Assembly: GCF_011064545.1 (NCBI RefSeq)
Contig: NZ_JAAMFG010000017.1
Span: 62,001 to 126,000, forward strand
Direction: 5' to 3'
DNA: 64,000 nucleotides
From: Wenzhouxiangella sp. XN24
GTDB lineage: Bacteria; Pseudomonadota; Gammaproteobacteria; Steroidobacterales; XN24
A program made the translations under genes and the position numbers. The notes beneath the pieces are model-generated. The model saw nothing but the letters and a program-made list of their open reading frames with translations, had not been told where the DNA came from and made no database searches. Below, piece after piece: positions 54,874 to 64,000 of the stretch (position 1 is its first letter; each line of letters starts with the position of its first letter).

Positions 54874-55956
54874 GTGAAGACCATTGCGGAGTTTCGGATC
54901 CCGTATCGACAGGTGCTGGACCCGGATGGCAGCGTCGTCGCGGACCTGCCGGCTTTCGCCAGCGACCCCGAGGAATTGCTCCGCGTTTACCGCCTGATGG
55001 TGCTGACACGCACCTTCGATACCAAGGCGATCAACCTGCAGCGCACCGGCAAGCTGGGCACCTACGCATCCAGCCTGGGGCACGAAGCGGCTCATGTAGG
55101 CGTCGGCGCCGCCATGCGGCCCGAGGACTGTTTCGCACCGATGTACCGCGAGTACGGCGCGCAGTTCTGGCGCGGCGTGAAAATGGAAGAGGTGCTGCTC
55201 TACTGGGGTGGTGACGAACGGGGGAACCGCTTCGCGGGCCCGCAGCACGATTTCCCCTGGTGCGTGCCGATCGCCACCCAGTGCCTGCACGCGGCGGGTG
55301 CCGCAATGGCCTACAAGCTGCGCGGCGAGCCGCGTTGCGCCGTGAGCGTGATCGGCGACGGCGGCACCTCGCAGGGCGACTTCTACGAGGCGCTCAATCT
55401 CGCCGCGGTCCGTGACCTGCCGGTGGTGTTCGTGGTGGTCAACAACAAGTGGGCGATCAGCGTGCCGCTGTGGTTGCAGACGGCCACCGAGACGCTCGCG
55501 CAGAAAGCCGTGGCCGCCGGCATGCCCGGCATCCAGGTGGACGGCAACGACGTCATCGCCGTGCGGCAGACGATGGAAGAGGCGCTGGAACGCGCACGCA
55601 AGGGGGATGGACCGACGCTCGTGGAAGCCGTGACCTATCGCCTGTCGGACCACACCACTGCGGACGACGCGAGCCGCTATCGCGAGAAGGGCGAGGTCGA
55701 GGAGGCCTGGAAACTCGAGCCGCTCATCCGTATCCGTCGCTATCTCGAGCAGACGGGCGCCTGGAGCGAGGCCGACGAGGCCGCACTGAAAGCGGACTGC
55801 ATGCGACAGGTCGATGCGGCCGTGGCCGCCTACCTGGACACCGCGCCGCAGCCGGTGGAATCGATCTTCGACTCGATGTTCGCCACCCTGCCGGAGAGCA
55901 TGGTCGAGCAACGCGAAACGGCGCGCCGCTTCATGAACTCCGGGGGCCACCACTGA
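54874..55956 (+). CDS. pdhA: 2-Oxoacid (pyruvate-type) dehydrogenase E1 component, alpha subunit
   Basis: TPP-dependent decarboxylase alpha subunit, 360 aa. The TPP motif runs from [16 protein letters not shown] to [28 protein letters not shown] and [13 protein letters not shown] (phosphorylation-loop region in homologues) are typical. The start is GTG at 54874, with AGGAGG at 54860-54865. It resembles Gram-positive PdhA, but branched-chain 2-oxoacid dehydrogenase is a real alternative in a genome region rich in leucine-degradation genes. It overlaps the beta subunit gene by one base. Confidence 0.9.
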   Translation: MKTIAEFRIPYRQVLDPDGSVVADLPAFASDPEELLRVYRLMVLTRTFDTKAINLQRTGKLGTYASSLGHEAAHVGVGAAMRPEDCFAPMYREYGAQFWRGVKMEEVLLYWGGDERGNRFAGPQHDFPWCVPIATQCLHAAGAAMAYKLRGEPRCAVSVIGDGGTSQGDFYEALNLAAVRDLPVVFVVVNNKWAISVPLWLQTATETLAQKAVAAGMPGIQVDGNDVIAVRQTMEEALERARKGDGPTLVEAVTYRLSDHTTADDASRYREKGEVEEAWKLEPLIRIRRYLEQTGAWSEADEAALKADCMRQVDAAVAAYLDTAPQPVESIFDSMFATLPESMVEQRETARRFMNSGGHH

Positions 55957-56933
55957 TGGCGCAGATCACGCTGATCGAAGGCGTCACCATGGCGCTGGCC
56001 TGGGAGATGGAACATGACGACCGGGTGATCGTGCTCGGCGAAGACGTGGGCGTGAACGGCGGGGTGTTCCGCGCGACCGCCGGCTTGCAGCAGCGTTTCG
56101 GCGCAGAGCGCGTGATGGACACGCCGCTCGCCGAGTCGATGATCGCCGGCATGTCGATCGGCATGGCTTCGCAGGGCATGCGTCCGGTGTGCGAGATCCA
56201 GTTCATGGGTTTCATCTATCCGACGGTGGACCAGATGATCAATCACGCCGGGCGGCTGCGAAACCGCACGCGCGGGCGGATGCACGTGCCGATGGTGCTG
56301 CGCGCGCCATTCGGCGGCGGCATTCATGCCCCGGAACATCACTCGGAGAGCACCGAGGCGATGTTCGCGCACATGCCGGGCGTACGCGTGGTGATCCCCT
56401 CCTCGCCACGACGTGCCTACGGGCTGCTGCTGGCGGCGATTCGCGATCCCGATCCCGTGGTGTTCCTCGAACCCAAGCGCATCTACCGCCTGCAGAAACA
56501 GGAAGTCGTCGACAACGGCGAGGCACTGCCGCTGGATACCTGCTATATCCTGCGGGAGGGTGAAGACGTGACGATCGTGACCTGGGGCGCGATGACCTTC
56601 GAGACCCTGAAGGCCGCTGCGGAGCTCGAGAAAGAAGGCATCAATGCGGAGGTCATCGATCTTGCCACGATCAGCCCGATGGACCTCGACACGATCCTGG
56701 AATCGGTCGAGAAGACAGGGCGGCTCGTGATCGTTCATGAAGCCGCCAAGAGCTGCGGCGTGGGCGCCGAAGTGGCTGCCGGCGTCGCCGAGAAGGGCAT
56801 CTGGGACCTCAAGGCGCCCATCGTTCGCGTGACCGGCTACGATACGGTCATGCCGCTGTTCAAGCTCGAGTACGAATACCTGCCCAGCGTCGCCCGCATC
56901 ATCGACGGCGTCAAAAAGACCTTCGAGGACTAG
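55956..56933 (+). CDS. pdhB: 2-Oxoacid (pyruvate-type) dehydrogenase E1 component, beta subunit
   Basis: Transketolase-like beta subunit, 325 aa, pairing with the alpha subunit. Markers are GEDVGVNGGVFRATAGLQ, DTPLAESMIAGMSIGMA, EIQFMGFIYPTVDQMINHA and PSSPRRAYGLLLAAI. The start at 55956 overlaps the alpha stop (TGATG). The E2 gene follows after 5 bases. Confidence 0.93.
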   Translation: MAQITLIEGVTMALAWEMEHDDRVIVLGEDVGVNGGVFRATAGLQQRFGAERVMDTPLAESMIAGMSIGMASQGMRPVCEIQFMGFIYPTVDQMINHAGRLRNRTRGRMHVPMVLRAPFGGGIHAPEHHSESTEAMFAHMPGVRVVIPSSPRRAYGLLLAAIRDPDPVVFLEPKRIYRLQKQEVVDNGEALPLDTCYILREGEDVTIVTWGAMTFETLKAAAELEKEGINAEVIDLATISPMDLDTILESVEKTGRLVIVHEAAKSCGVGAEVAAGVAEKGIWDLKAPIVRVTGYDTVMPLFKLEYEYLPSVARIIDGVKKTFED

Positions 56934-56938
56934 CCGCA

Positions 56939-58204
56939 ATGAGCGTCAAGACTTTCAACTTGCCGGATCTCGGCGAAGGCCTGCCGGAAGCCGAGATCGT
57001 CAGCTGGCTCGTGGCCGAAGGCGACATGGTGAATGTCGATCAGCCGATGCTGTCGGTGGAGACCGCCAAGGCCGTGGTCGAGGTGCCTGCGCCTTACACC
57101 GGGCGGATCGCCAAAATCCATGCGCCGGACGGCACGATCCTGCCGACGCATTCCCCGCTCGTGGACATCGACACCAGCGTCGACACGACAGACGCCGCGG
57201 CGAGCGGAAGTGTATCCGGCTCCGCGGAATCGACGGCCGCCAAGGTCGATACGCCTGCAGAGCCCGCCAAGCCCGCCGCGACTGCTGACGAAGACCGCGC
57301 GGACTCGGGCACCGTCGTCGGCAAGATGATGAGCAGCGACGACGTCCTGGAGGACGCCGATATCGCAGGGCGTGGCCGGCGCCGCACCGCCGGCAAAATT
57401 AAGGCCGCTCCGGCCGTCAGGGCGCTGGCCAGGGAACTCGGTGTGAAGCTCGAAGACTGCCGGCCCACCGGGCGTCACGAACGTATCGTGGCCGACGACG
57501 TCCGCGCCGCGGCGGCGAGCACGTCGCCCCCCGCACCCCGCCAGGCGCCCAGGGTCAAGCTGCCGCCCGGCGAGCCCGAGCGGTTGCGCGGTCCGCGGCG
57601 GGCCATGGCGCAGAGCATGAGCGCCGCGCGGGATCTCGTATCCCAGTGCACGATCTTCGACGACGCCGACATTCACCACTGGGTGCCGGGCCAGGACATC
57701 ACGGCACGGCTGCTGCGGGCCATCGCCGTGGCCTGCCGGGCGGAACCGGCGCTCAACGGCTTCTATGACGGCGAGAACATGAGCCGCCAGCTCGAGTCGC
57801 GGGTCGACATCGCGATCGCCGTAGATACGCCCGAGGGCCTGATCGTGCCGGTCGTCCGCGATGTCGGACAGAAATCACCGCAGGAATTGCGCGCCGACCT
57901 GAACGCCATCAAGACGGCGACCCGCGAGCGCAGCGTCAAGCCCGAGGACATGCGCGACTTCACGTTCACCCTGTCCAACTTCGGCATGATGGCCGGCCGC
58001 TACGCGACCCCCGTCGTGGTGCCGCCGACGATCGCGATCCTCGGCGCCGGCGGCCTGCGGCACGACATCGTCGCCGTGATGGGCGGCATCGAGACCCATC
58101 GGCGCATCCCGTTGTCGCTGACTTTCGACCATCGCTGCGCCACCGGGGGCGAAGCCTGCCGCTTCCTGGCCGCCGCCATCGCGGACCTGCAAAAACACGA
58201 ATGA
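56939..58204 (+). CDS. pdhC: 2-Oxoacid dehydrogenase E2 (dihydrolipoamide acyltransferase)
   Basis: A 421-aa protein. The single lipoyl domain has the lipoylated Lys44 in SVETAKAVVEV. An Ala/Pro/Ser-rich linker (about 80-115) follows, then a peripheral-subunit-binding domain (APAVRALARELGVKLEDCRPTG) and the acyltransferase core. The catalytic region reads FDHRCATGGEA: the active-site His is present, but the usual Asp of HRxxDG is replaced by Thr. No E3 gene is adjacent, so dihydrolipoamide dehydrogenase must come from elsewhere. The stop overlaps the glutamate dehydrogenase start by ATGA. Confidence 0.92.
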   Translation: MSVKTFNLPDLGEGLPEAEIVSWLVAEGDMVNVDQPMLSVETAKAVVEVPAPYTGRIAKIHAPDGTILPTHSPLVDIDTSVDTTDAAASGSVSGSAESTAAKVDTPAEPAKPAATADEDRADSGTVVGKMMSSDDVLEDADIAGRGRRRTAGKIKAAPAVRALARELGVKLEDCRPTGRHERIVADDVRAAAASTSPPAPRQAPRVKLPPGEPERLRGPRRAMAQSMSAARDLVSQCTIFDDADIHHWVPGQDITARLLRAIAVACRAEPALNGFYDGENMSRQLESRVDIAIAVDTPEGLIVPVVRDVGQKSPQELRADLNAIKTATRERSVKPEDMRDFTFTLSNFGMMAGRYATPVVVPPTIAILGAGGLRHDIVAVMGGIETHRRIPLSLTFDHRCATGGEACRFLAAAIADLQKHE

Positions 58205-61200
58205 CGGACACCCTTCCGCAACGCCGCGCCGCCGACGCGCGCAGCCGCTTCCTCGACCAGGTGGTGGCGGCGGCGAGTACTTCGGAGGCCGCGGAAGCGG
58301 GCCTGGATGTGGCCGCCTACGTCGCGCAGTACTACCGCAACACCGCGCTCGACGACCTCAAGGACCGCGGGGCGGTCGACCTGGCGGGCGCGGCGTTGTC
58401 CCACCTGCGCCTTGCGCTGCATCGCCAGCCCGGCACGCCGCGTATCCTGGTCGGCAATCCTTCGCCGGCCGAGGAAGGCTGGAACTCCCCGCACACCATC
58501 GTCCAGGTCGTCACCGACGACATGCCGTTCCTGGTCGATTCCACGAGCATGGCGCTCAACCGCCACGGCAGCTATATCCACCTGACGGTCCACCCGGTGT
58601 TGCACGTCCGGCGCGACGACGAGGGGCGCCTGCTCGAGGTCCCCCTGCCGGAGCACGCGGGGCCGGACGCCCGGCTGGAATCCTTCATGCACCTGGAGAT
58701 CGACCGGGAAACCGCGCCGGACGTCCTGCAGGCGATCCTCGCCCGGCTCGAGCGCGTGCTCGGCGATGTGCGCGCCGCCTGCCAGGACTGGGGCGCGATG
58801 CGGGGCCGGGCTCGCGAGATCTGTGCGGAGCTGGACACACGGCCGCCGCCACTCGACCAGGAGATCGTCAAGGAAAGCCGCGAGCTCCTGGAATGGATGG
58901 CCGACGACCATTTCACTTTTCTCGGCTATCGTGAGTACGAGCTCATCCAGGGAGAGGACGCAGACCTGCTGCGCCCCGTCCCGGACAGCGCGCTCGGCAT
59001 CCTGCGCCGTCCCCCGCCGGCCGACGTGCAGCCGACGACCTCGCTCGCCGGTCGGGAAATCCGGCGCCAGGCCCGCTCACGCGACCTGCTGATCATCACG
59101 AAAGCCAATTCGCGCGCGACGGTCCACCGCAACAGCTATCTCGACTACGTCGGCGTCAAGCGATTCGACAGCGACGGCCGGGTCACGGGAGAGCGTCGCT
59201 TCCTGGGCCTGTGGACGTCGGCAGCCTACAGCCGCACACCGCGCGAAATTCCCCTGCTGCGCGACAAGCTGCGCCGGGTCATCGCCAGCTCGGGACTGCG
59301 TGCGGACAGCCACGGCGGCAAGGCGCTGGTCCACATTCTCGACACCTACCCCCGCGACGAGCTTTTCCAGAGCACGCTGGCCGACCTGGTCCGCATCAGC
59401 ACCGGCATCTATTCGCTCCAGGAGCGCCAGCGCACCAAGTTGTTCGTTCGCCGCGATGCCTTCCGGCGCTTCTTTTCCTGCCTGGTGTTCGTGCCGCGCG
59501 AGCGATACAACACCCAGGTGCGCGAGCGGATCCAGGAGATCCTCCTGGATGCCTTTCGCGGTGTGAGCATCGAATCGGCCGTGGAGATGTCCGAGTCCAA
59601 GCTGGCCCGCGTCCATTTCATCGTCCGCACCCCGCAGGGCACCGTGCCTCGAGTGAACGTCGGCGCCGTGGAGAAGAAGATCGCGGAAGCCGTGCGAACC
59701 TGGGCCGACGAGCTGCGGACGGAGCTGGTGTCGCGTTTCGGCGAGGAAGACGGGCTCGCGCTGCTGCGCGAGTACACGGACGCATTCCCGGCCGCCTACG
59801 TCGAGGACATCAGCGCGCGCGAGGCCACCTTCGACATCGAGCGCCTCGAAGCCATCAAGGCGGAGCCGCGGCGATTGCGGATGAGCCTCTACCGGCCGGC
59901 CGGCCTGCCCGAGGACCGCGTGCGCTTCAAGCTGTTCCAGGCCGGTGAACCGCTGCCGCTTTCGGAAATCCTGCCGATGCTGGAGAACATGGGCCTGCGC
60001 GTGATCAGCGAGCGCCCTTATCGCTTGCGTGCGACGCACGCCAAGGGCCCGACAGAGGTCTGGGTGCAGGACTTCGAGATGCACACGGGCGACGGCATGG
60101 CGATCAACCCCGGCAAAGTCAACGACTTGTTCAAGGAAGCCTTCGAGCACATCTGGCTCGGCCGGGTCGAGAACGATGGTTTCAACCGCCTGATCCTGAA
60201 GGCCGGCCTCAACTGGAGGCAGGCCGCGCTGCTGCGCGCCCTCTGCCGTTACCTGCTGCAGACCGGCCTGCCCTTTTCGCAGGCGTACATGGAACAGGTG
60301 CTCGCGGAACACGCACTGGTGGCGCGCATGCTGGTCGAATTGTTCGAGGCGCGCTCGGATCCCGCGCTTCCCGAGAAACGACGGGAACGCACGACGCTCA
60401 CGGTCAACCAGGCGCTCGCCCATGCGCTCGACGCCGTGGCCAGCCTGGACGCGGATCGCATGCTCAACGCATTCCGGGCACTCGTCCTCGCCACCCTGCG
60501 GACCAACTACTTCCAGTTCGACGAACATGGATCACCCAGGGCCTACCTGTCTCTCAAGCTCGACCCGCACAAGATTCCCGACCTGCCGCTGCCCCGCCCG
60601 ATGTTCGAGATTTTCGTTCACTCGCCGCGGGTCGAAGGCGTGCACCTGCGCGGCGGGCTGGTGGCGCGCGGCGGCTTACGCTGGTCGGACCGGAGGGAGG
60701 ATTTCCGCACCGAAGTGCTGGGCCTGATGAAGGCCCAGGCGGTCAAGAACGTCTTGATCGTGCCGGTCGGTGCGAAAGGCGGCTTCGTGCCGAAGAGACT
60801 GCCCTCCGGCGACCGCACCCTGGTCATGCGCGAGGTCGTCAGTTGCTACAAGACCTTCATCAACGGCCTGCTGGACCTGACGGACAACCTCGTCGACGGC
60901 GTGCTGGTGCCGCCACAGGACGTCATCCGGCACGACGGCGACGACAGCTATCTCGTCGTGGCCGCGGACAAGGGTACGGCCACGTTCTCGGACACGGCCA
61001 ATGCCGTGGCCGCGGAGCACGACTACTGGCTCGGTGATGCCTTCGCCTCGGGCGGGTCGATGGGATACGACCACAAGAAAATGGGCATCACCGCACGCGG
61101 CGGATGGGAAGCCGTGAAGCGCCACTTCCGGGAACTCGGCCGCGATATCCAGAACGAGACGTTCACCGTGGCAGGGATCGGCGACATGAGCGGCGACGTG

Positions 61201-63060
61201 TTCGGCAACGGCATGCTGCTCTCACGGTGCCTGCGACTTTGCGCGGCGTTCAATCACCAGCACATCTTCCTCGATCCCGACCCCGATACCGAGGCGAGTT
61301 TCGCCGAACGCGAGCGCCTCTTTGCGATGCCGCGCTCCAGCTGGGACGATTACGACCGGAATCTCATCTCGGCCGGCGGGGGCGTCTGGTCGCGCAGCGA
61401 AAAACTGATCGAGCTCTCGCCGCAGGCGCAGGCGCTGCTGGACGTCGAAACCAGGGCCCTGACGCCGGATGAACTGGTGAAGGCCATCCTGCGCATGCCG
61501 GTGGACCTGCTGTGGAACGGCGGCATAGGCACCTACGTCAAGGCGTCCACGGAAAGTCACCTCGAAGTCGGGGACCGGGCCAACGACGCCGTGCGAATCA
61601 ACGGCAGCGAGTTGCGTTGCCGCGTCGTGGGGGAAGGCGGCAATCTCGGTTTCACGCAGCGCGGGCGCATCGAAGCGGCGCGGGCGGCCACGCGGCTGAA
61701 CACGGATTTCATCGACAACTCGGCGGGCGTCGATTGCTCCGACCACGAAGTCAACATCAAGATCCTCATCGACATCGCCAACCGTCACCGGCCGCTGACG
61801 CCTGCAAGACGCGAGAAACTCCTCGTCGGCATGACAGACGAAGTGGCGTCGCTGGTGTTACGCAACAATTACCTCCAGACCCAGGCGATCAGCATCGCGG
61901 AGGCGACCGCCCCGGAGCGGGCCAACGAACACGCCTGGTTCATTCGCCAGCTCGAGAAACGCGGCGGGCTCAATCGCGCCCTGGAATTCCTGCCGGATGA
62001 AGAAGAGATCGAGACACGCCGCAAGAGCGGCAAGGGCCTGACCCGGCCCGAGCTCTCGGTCGTCATGAGCTACGCGAAGATGTCGCTCTACGCGGAAATG
62101 GTGCGCTCCAGTGTCCCGGAGGACCCGTATCTCGGCAAGGAACTGCAGCGTTATTTCCCGCAGCCTCTGCAAAGCCGTTACATCGACTACCTGCGGGAAC
62201 ATCCGCTCGCGCGGGAGATCATCGCCACGATGATCACCAACAGCCTGGTGAACCGCATGGGTTCGGTGTTCGCTTTCCGCATGCAGGACGAGACCGGGGC
62301 CGACATAGCGTCCGTGGCCCGGTCGTTCACCATCGCGCGGGAGGTCTTCGAGATCAGGGCCATCTGGGAAGCCATCGAGAGCCTCGACAACCGCATCGAC
62401 GCCGCCGTGCAACATGCCATGCTGCGCGCCACCCAGGCGCTGATGAAGCAGGCCTCGCGCTGGTTGCTCGATCGACGCGACGAACTGCCGGACATCGCGG
62501 TCGCGGTGGCCCGGCTCAACCCGGGCGTCATGGAGTTGCTGGAGTGCCTGCCGGAAGTGATGCAGGGCGCGCGCCTCGAGCGCTACGAGACCGCAGCGAA
62601 GTTGTACGTGGAAACCGGCGTGCCCCGGTCACTGGCGCGCAAGATGGCGGCGCTGGCGCCGATGCATTCCGCGCTCGACATCATCGCGCTGGCCGAAAAC
62701 TGCACCGTCGGCGTCCGCTATGCGGCCGAGGTATATTTCAGGGTGGGAGAGGCCTTGCAGTTGTACTGGATCTCGGACGAGGTGGACAACCTGCGCGTCG
62801 AGGGCATGTGGCAGGCCAAGGCCCGCGGCAGCCTGCGCGACAATCTCTATGGCCTGCACCGCGCTTTGTGCGCCAACATGATGCAGGTCGCGCGCCCGGA
62901 TCGCGATGCGCGCGCGGCCGTGGACGAATGGCTCGCCGCGCGCAGCGAGCGGGCTGCACATTTCAGCCAGACCCTGGACGAGATGCGGGATGGGGGCTCA
63001 CTGGATTTTGCCACGCTGTCCGTCGCGCTCCAGGAAATTCGCCGGCTCGTCCAGGACTGA
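58201..63060 (+). CDS. gdhB: Giant NAD-specific glutamate dehydrogenase
   Basis: A 1619-aa enzyme deaminating glutamate to 2-oxoglutarate; homologues (GdhB of Pseudomonas, GDH-180 of Streptomyces) have about 1,600 residues. N-terminal regulatory segments come first, with FLVDSTSMALNRHG. The catalytic part is central to C-terminal: RGGLRWSDRREDFRTEVLGL, the lysine block VPVGAKGGFVPKR, and the NAD-site region TVAGIGDMSGDVFGNGML, followed by a helical C-terminal domain. It is translationally coupled to the 2-oxoacid dehydrogenase E2 gene, an interesting pairing because it makes a 2-oxoacid while the complex consumes one. It runs in the catabolic direction with NAD. Confidence 0.95.
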   Translation: MTDTLPQRRAADARSRFLDQVVAAASTSEAAEAGLDVAAYVAQYYRNTALDDLKDRGAVDLAGAALSHLRLALHRQPGTPRILVGNPSPAEEGWNSPHTIVQVVTDDMPFLVDSTSMALNRHGSYIHLTVHPVLHVRRDDEGRLLEVPLPEHAGPDARLESFMHLEIDRETAPDVLQAILARLERVLGDVRAACQDWGAMRGRAREICAELDTRPPPLDQEIVKESRELLEWMADDHFTFLGYREYELIQGEDADLLRPVPDSALGILRRPPPADVQPTTSLAGREIRRQARSRDLLIITKANSRATVHRNSYLDYVGVKRFDSDGRVTGERRFLGLWTSAAYSRTPREIPLLRDKLRRVIASSGLRADSHGGKALVHILDTYPRDELFQSTLADLVRISTGIYSLQERQRTKLFVRRDAFRRFFSCLVFVPRERYNTQVRERIQEILLDAFRGVSIESAVEMSESKLARVHFIVRTPQGTVPRVNVGAVEKKIAEAVRTWADELRTELVSRFGEEDGLALLREYTDAFPAAYVEDISAREATFDIERLEAIKAEPRRLRMSLYRPAGLPEDRVRFKLFQAGEPLPLSEILPMLENMGLRVISERPYRLRATHAKGPTEVWVQDFEMHTGDGMAINPGKVNDLFKEAFEHIWLGRVENDGFNRLILKAGLNWRQAALLRALCRYLLQTGLPFSQAYMEQVLAEHALVARMLVELFEARSDPALPEKRRERTTLTVNQALAHALDAVASLDADRMLNAFRALVLATLRTNYFQFDEHGSPRAYLSLKLDPHKIPDLPLPRPMFEIFVHSPRVEGVHLRGGLVARGGLRWSDRREDFRTEVLGLMKAQAVKNVLIVPVGAKGGFVPKRLPSGDRTLVMREVVSCYKTFINGLLDLTDNLVDGVLVPPQDVIRHDGDDSYLVVAADKGTATFSDTANAVAAEHDYWLGDAFASGGSMGYDHKKMGITARGGWEAVKRHFRELGRDIQNETFTVAGIGDMSGDVFGNGMLLSRCLRLCAAFNHQHIFLDPDPDTEASFAERERLFAMPRSSWDDYDRNLISAGGGVWSRSEKLIELSPQAQALLDVETRALTPDELVKAILRMPVDLLWNGGIGTYVKASTESHLEVGDRANDAVRINGSELRCRVVGEGGNLGFTQRGRIEAARAATRLNTDFIDNSAGVDCSDHEVNIKILIDIANRHRPLTPARREKLLVGMTDEVASLVLRNNYLQTQAISIAEATAPERANEHAWFIRQLEKRGGLNRALEFLPDEEEIETRRKSGKGLTRPELSVVMSYAKMSLYAEMVRSSVPEDPYLGKELQRYFPQPLQSRYIDYLREHPLAREIIATMITNSLVNRMGSVFAFRMQDETGADIASVARSFTIAREVFEIRAIWEAIESLDNRIDAAVQHAMLRATQALMKQASRWLLDRRDELPDIAVAVARLNPGVMELLECLPEVMQGARLERYETAAKLYVETGVPRSLARKMAALAPMHSALDIIALAENCTVGVRYAAEVYFRVGEALQLYWISDEVDNLRVEGMWQAKARGSLRDNLYGLHRALCANMMQVARPDRDARAAVDEWLAARSERAAHFSQTLDEMRDGGSLDFATLSVALQEIRRLVQD

Positions 63061-63091
63061 CTGCGAGCCGCATGACACAAGGAAGGCAGAC

Positions 63092-63850
63092 ATGGCTACC
63101 GAACCGCTGATCGCGGTCTTCATCGATTTCGAAAACCTCGCGCTAGGCGTGCGCGACATGAAGGGCGACAACAAGTTTCACGTCGAACTCGTCATCAAGC
63201 GCCTGCTCGAGAAGGGCCGCCTGGTGTTCCGGCGGGCCTATTGCGACTGGAGCGGCTATCGCGAATACACCCGCGAGTTCCATTCCCAGGGCATCGAGAT
63301 GATCGACATCCCCCAGAGCCGGCACAGCGGCAAGAACAGCGCGGACATCCACATGGTGGTGGACGCGCTCGATCTCTGCTATGCCAAGCAGCATATCGAC
63401 ATATTCGCGCTGCTCTCGGGCGACAGCGATTTTTCGCCGCTGGTGTCCAAGCTCAAGGAGAACAACAAGCGCGTCATCGGTTGCGGCGTGAAGAGCTCGA
63501 CCTCGGACCTGCTGATCCACGGTTGCGACGAGTTCATCTACTATGACGATCTCGTCCGCGTGGCCGCCAAGCCGAAGCGCACCCGTGGCAAGACCGAGCC
63601 CAAGGACAAGAAGACCGAGGCGATGGACAAGCTGGTGGAAATCGTGGAGTCGCTGGACACGGATTACGACCAGCTCTGGGGCTCGATGGTCAAGCAGACC
63701 ATCAAGCGCGTGCACCCGGGTTTCAGCGAGAGCTATTACGGCTACAACAGCTTTTCCGACCTGTTGAAGGATGCGGAGAAGCGCGGCCTGATCGGCCTCG
63801 AGTACGACGAGAACCGCGGCAATTACCTCGTCAGCGCCACCACGCGCTGA
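63092..63850 (+). CDS. NYN-domain protein with OST-HTH/LOTUS-like C-terminus
   Basis: A 252-aa protein. The N-terminal NYN (PIN-like) nuclease fold has acidic residues in VFIDFENLA, KNSADIHMVVDALDL and LLSGDSDFSPLV. The C-terminal domain (about 175-252; DYDQLWGSMVKQTIKRVHPG, SFSDLLKDAEKRGLIGL) resembles OST-HTH/LOTUS RNA-binding modules. These proteins are thought to act on RNA; the target is unknown. A GGAAGG ribosome-binding site precedes the ATG at 63092. Confidence 0.87.
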   Translation: MATEPLIAVFIDFENLALGVRDMKGDNKFHVELVIKRLLEKGRLVFRRAYCDWSGYREYTREFHSQGIEMIDIPQSRHSGKNSADIHMVVDALDLCYAKQHIDIFALLSGDSDFSPLVSKLKENNKRVIGCGVKSSTSDLLIHGCDEFIYYDDLVRVAAKPKRTRGKTEPKDKKTEAMDKLVEIVESLDTDYDQLWGSMVKQTIKRVHPGFSESYYGYNSFSDLLKDAEKRGLIGLEYDENRGNYLVSATTR

Positions 63851-63890
63851 AACGCGCCGCAGCCGGCGCCAAGCACAGGAAGACTGATCG

Positions 63891-64000
63891 ATGGCACACA
63901 AACTGATCCTGCTTCGTCATGGCCAGAGCGAATGGAACCTCGCCAACCTGTTCACCGGCTGGGAGGACGTGGACCTCACGGACAAGGGTCGCGAGGAAGC
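63891..64000 (+). CDS. gpmA: 2,3-bisphosphoglycerate-dependent phosphoglycerate mutase (partial, runs off right edge)
   Basis: The first 36 codons read [20 protein letters not shown], then [25 protein letters not shown] holds the phospho-accepting His of glycolytic phosphoglycerate mutases, and [10 protein letters not shown] is typical of the cofactor-dependent GpmA class. The rest is outside the window. Confidence 0.92.
   Translation, partial: MAHKLILLRHGQSEWNLANLFTGWEDVDLTDKGREE

Overview
The window is a compact, G+C-rich bacterial chromosome segment that fits an aerobic, amino-acid- and peptide-consuming gammaproteobacterium. This is inferred from the protein types: a TtpC-type TonB system, Uup, YceH, SlyX, ZapE, an E1alpha/E1beta/E2 2-oxoacid dehydrogenase, and a giant NAD-glutamate dehydrogenase. 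I cannot name a genus. Genes are tightly packed, many overlap by 1-4 bases, and I see no phage, insertion sequence, CRISPR array, rRNA or tRNA. The genes at the two ends, xerD (left) and gpmA (right), run off the window.

Layout. 1-733: XerD recombinase (partial, minus). 919-6353: a seven-gene minus-strand energy-transduction operon (DUF3450, large TtpC-like ExbB, small ExbB, two ExbD, TonB, TPR protein). 6486-9911: fused B12-dependent acyl-CoA mutase IcmF, divergent from a long plus-strand catabolic run (10245-26469): leucine dehydrogenase, isovaleryl-CoA dehydrogenase, thiolase, both methylcrotonyl-CoA carboxylase subunits, methylglutaconyl-CoA hydratase, HMG-CoA lyase, an SDR, ETF-ubiquinone oxidoreductase, ETF beta and alpha, acetoacetyl-CoA synthetase and ZapE. 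26457-35258 (minus): two different CrcB fluoride-channel subunits, an M14 peptidase, a lipoprotein pair that includes a metzincin protease, a DEDDh exonuclease, a small lipoprotein and a membrane protein. 35405-38475 (plus): a two-component system, an alpha/beta hydrolase and SlyX. 38482-40428: Uup (minus). 40549-45784 (plus): YceH, an MliC/COG3650 lipoprotein, a hotdog-like protein, then CstA, a tiny CC-ending protein and an ArsA-type ATPase. 45762-48861: PdxH (minus), a solute-binding protein and a GST (plus). 48876-53313 (minus): a GIY-YIG-like protein and the tyrosine-degradation operon (hppD, hmgA, FAH, maiA), divergent from a MarR regulator (53419). 53897-54736: tryptophan 2,3-dioxygenase (minus). 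54874-63060: the 2-oxoacid dehydrogenase operon coupled to the giant glutamate dehydrogenase. 63092-64000: a NYN-domain protein and the start of gpmA.

How it fits together. Peptides are probably bound or cut at the envelope (M14 peptidase, metzincin, solute-binding protein, CstA). Amino groups would pass through leucine dehydrogenase and NAD-glutamate dehydrogenase. Leucine carbon goes to HMG-CoA, then acetoacetate plus acetyl-CoA, and tyrosine carbon goes to fumarate plus acetoacetate. Acetoacetyl-CoA synthetase and thiolase turn acetoacetate from both routes into acetyl-CoA. ETF and ETF-QO carry the acyl-CoA dehydrogenase electrons to quinone.

The least understood piece is the CstA / CC-ending small protein / ArsA-type ATPase trio at 42843-45784. 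Other points worth following are a 62-bp perfect repeat shared by the two exbD genes, a clear MarR-type palindrome between hppD and marR, mirrored -10 elements between icmF and the leucine dehydrogenase gene, and an E2 whose catalytic motif lacks the usual aspartate.
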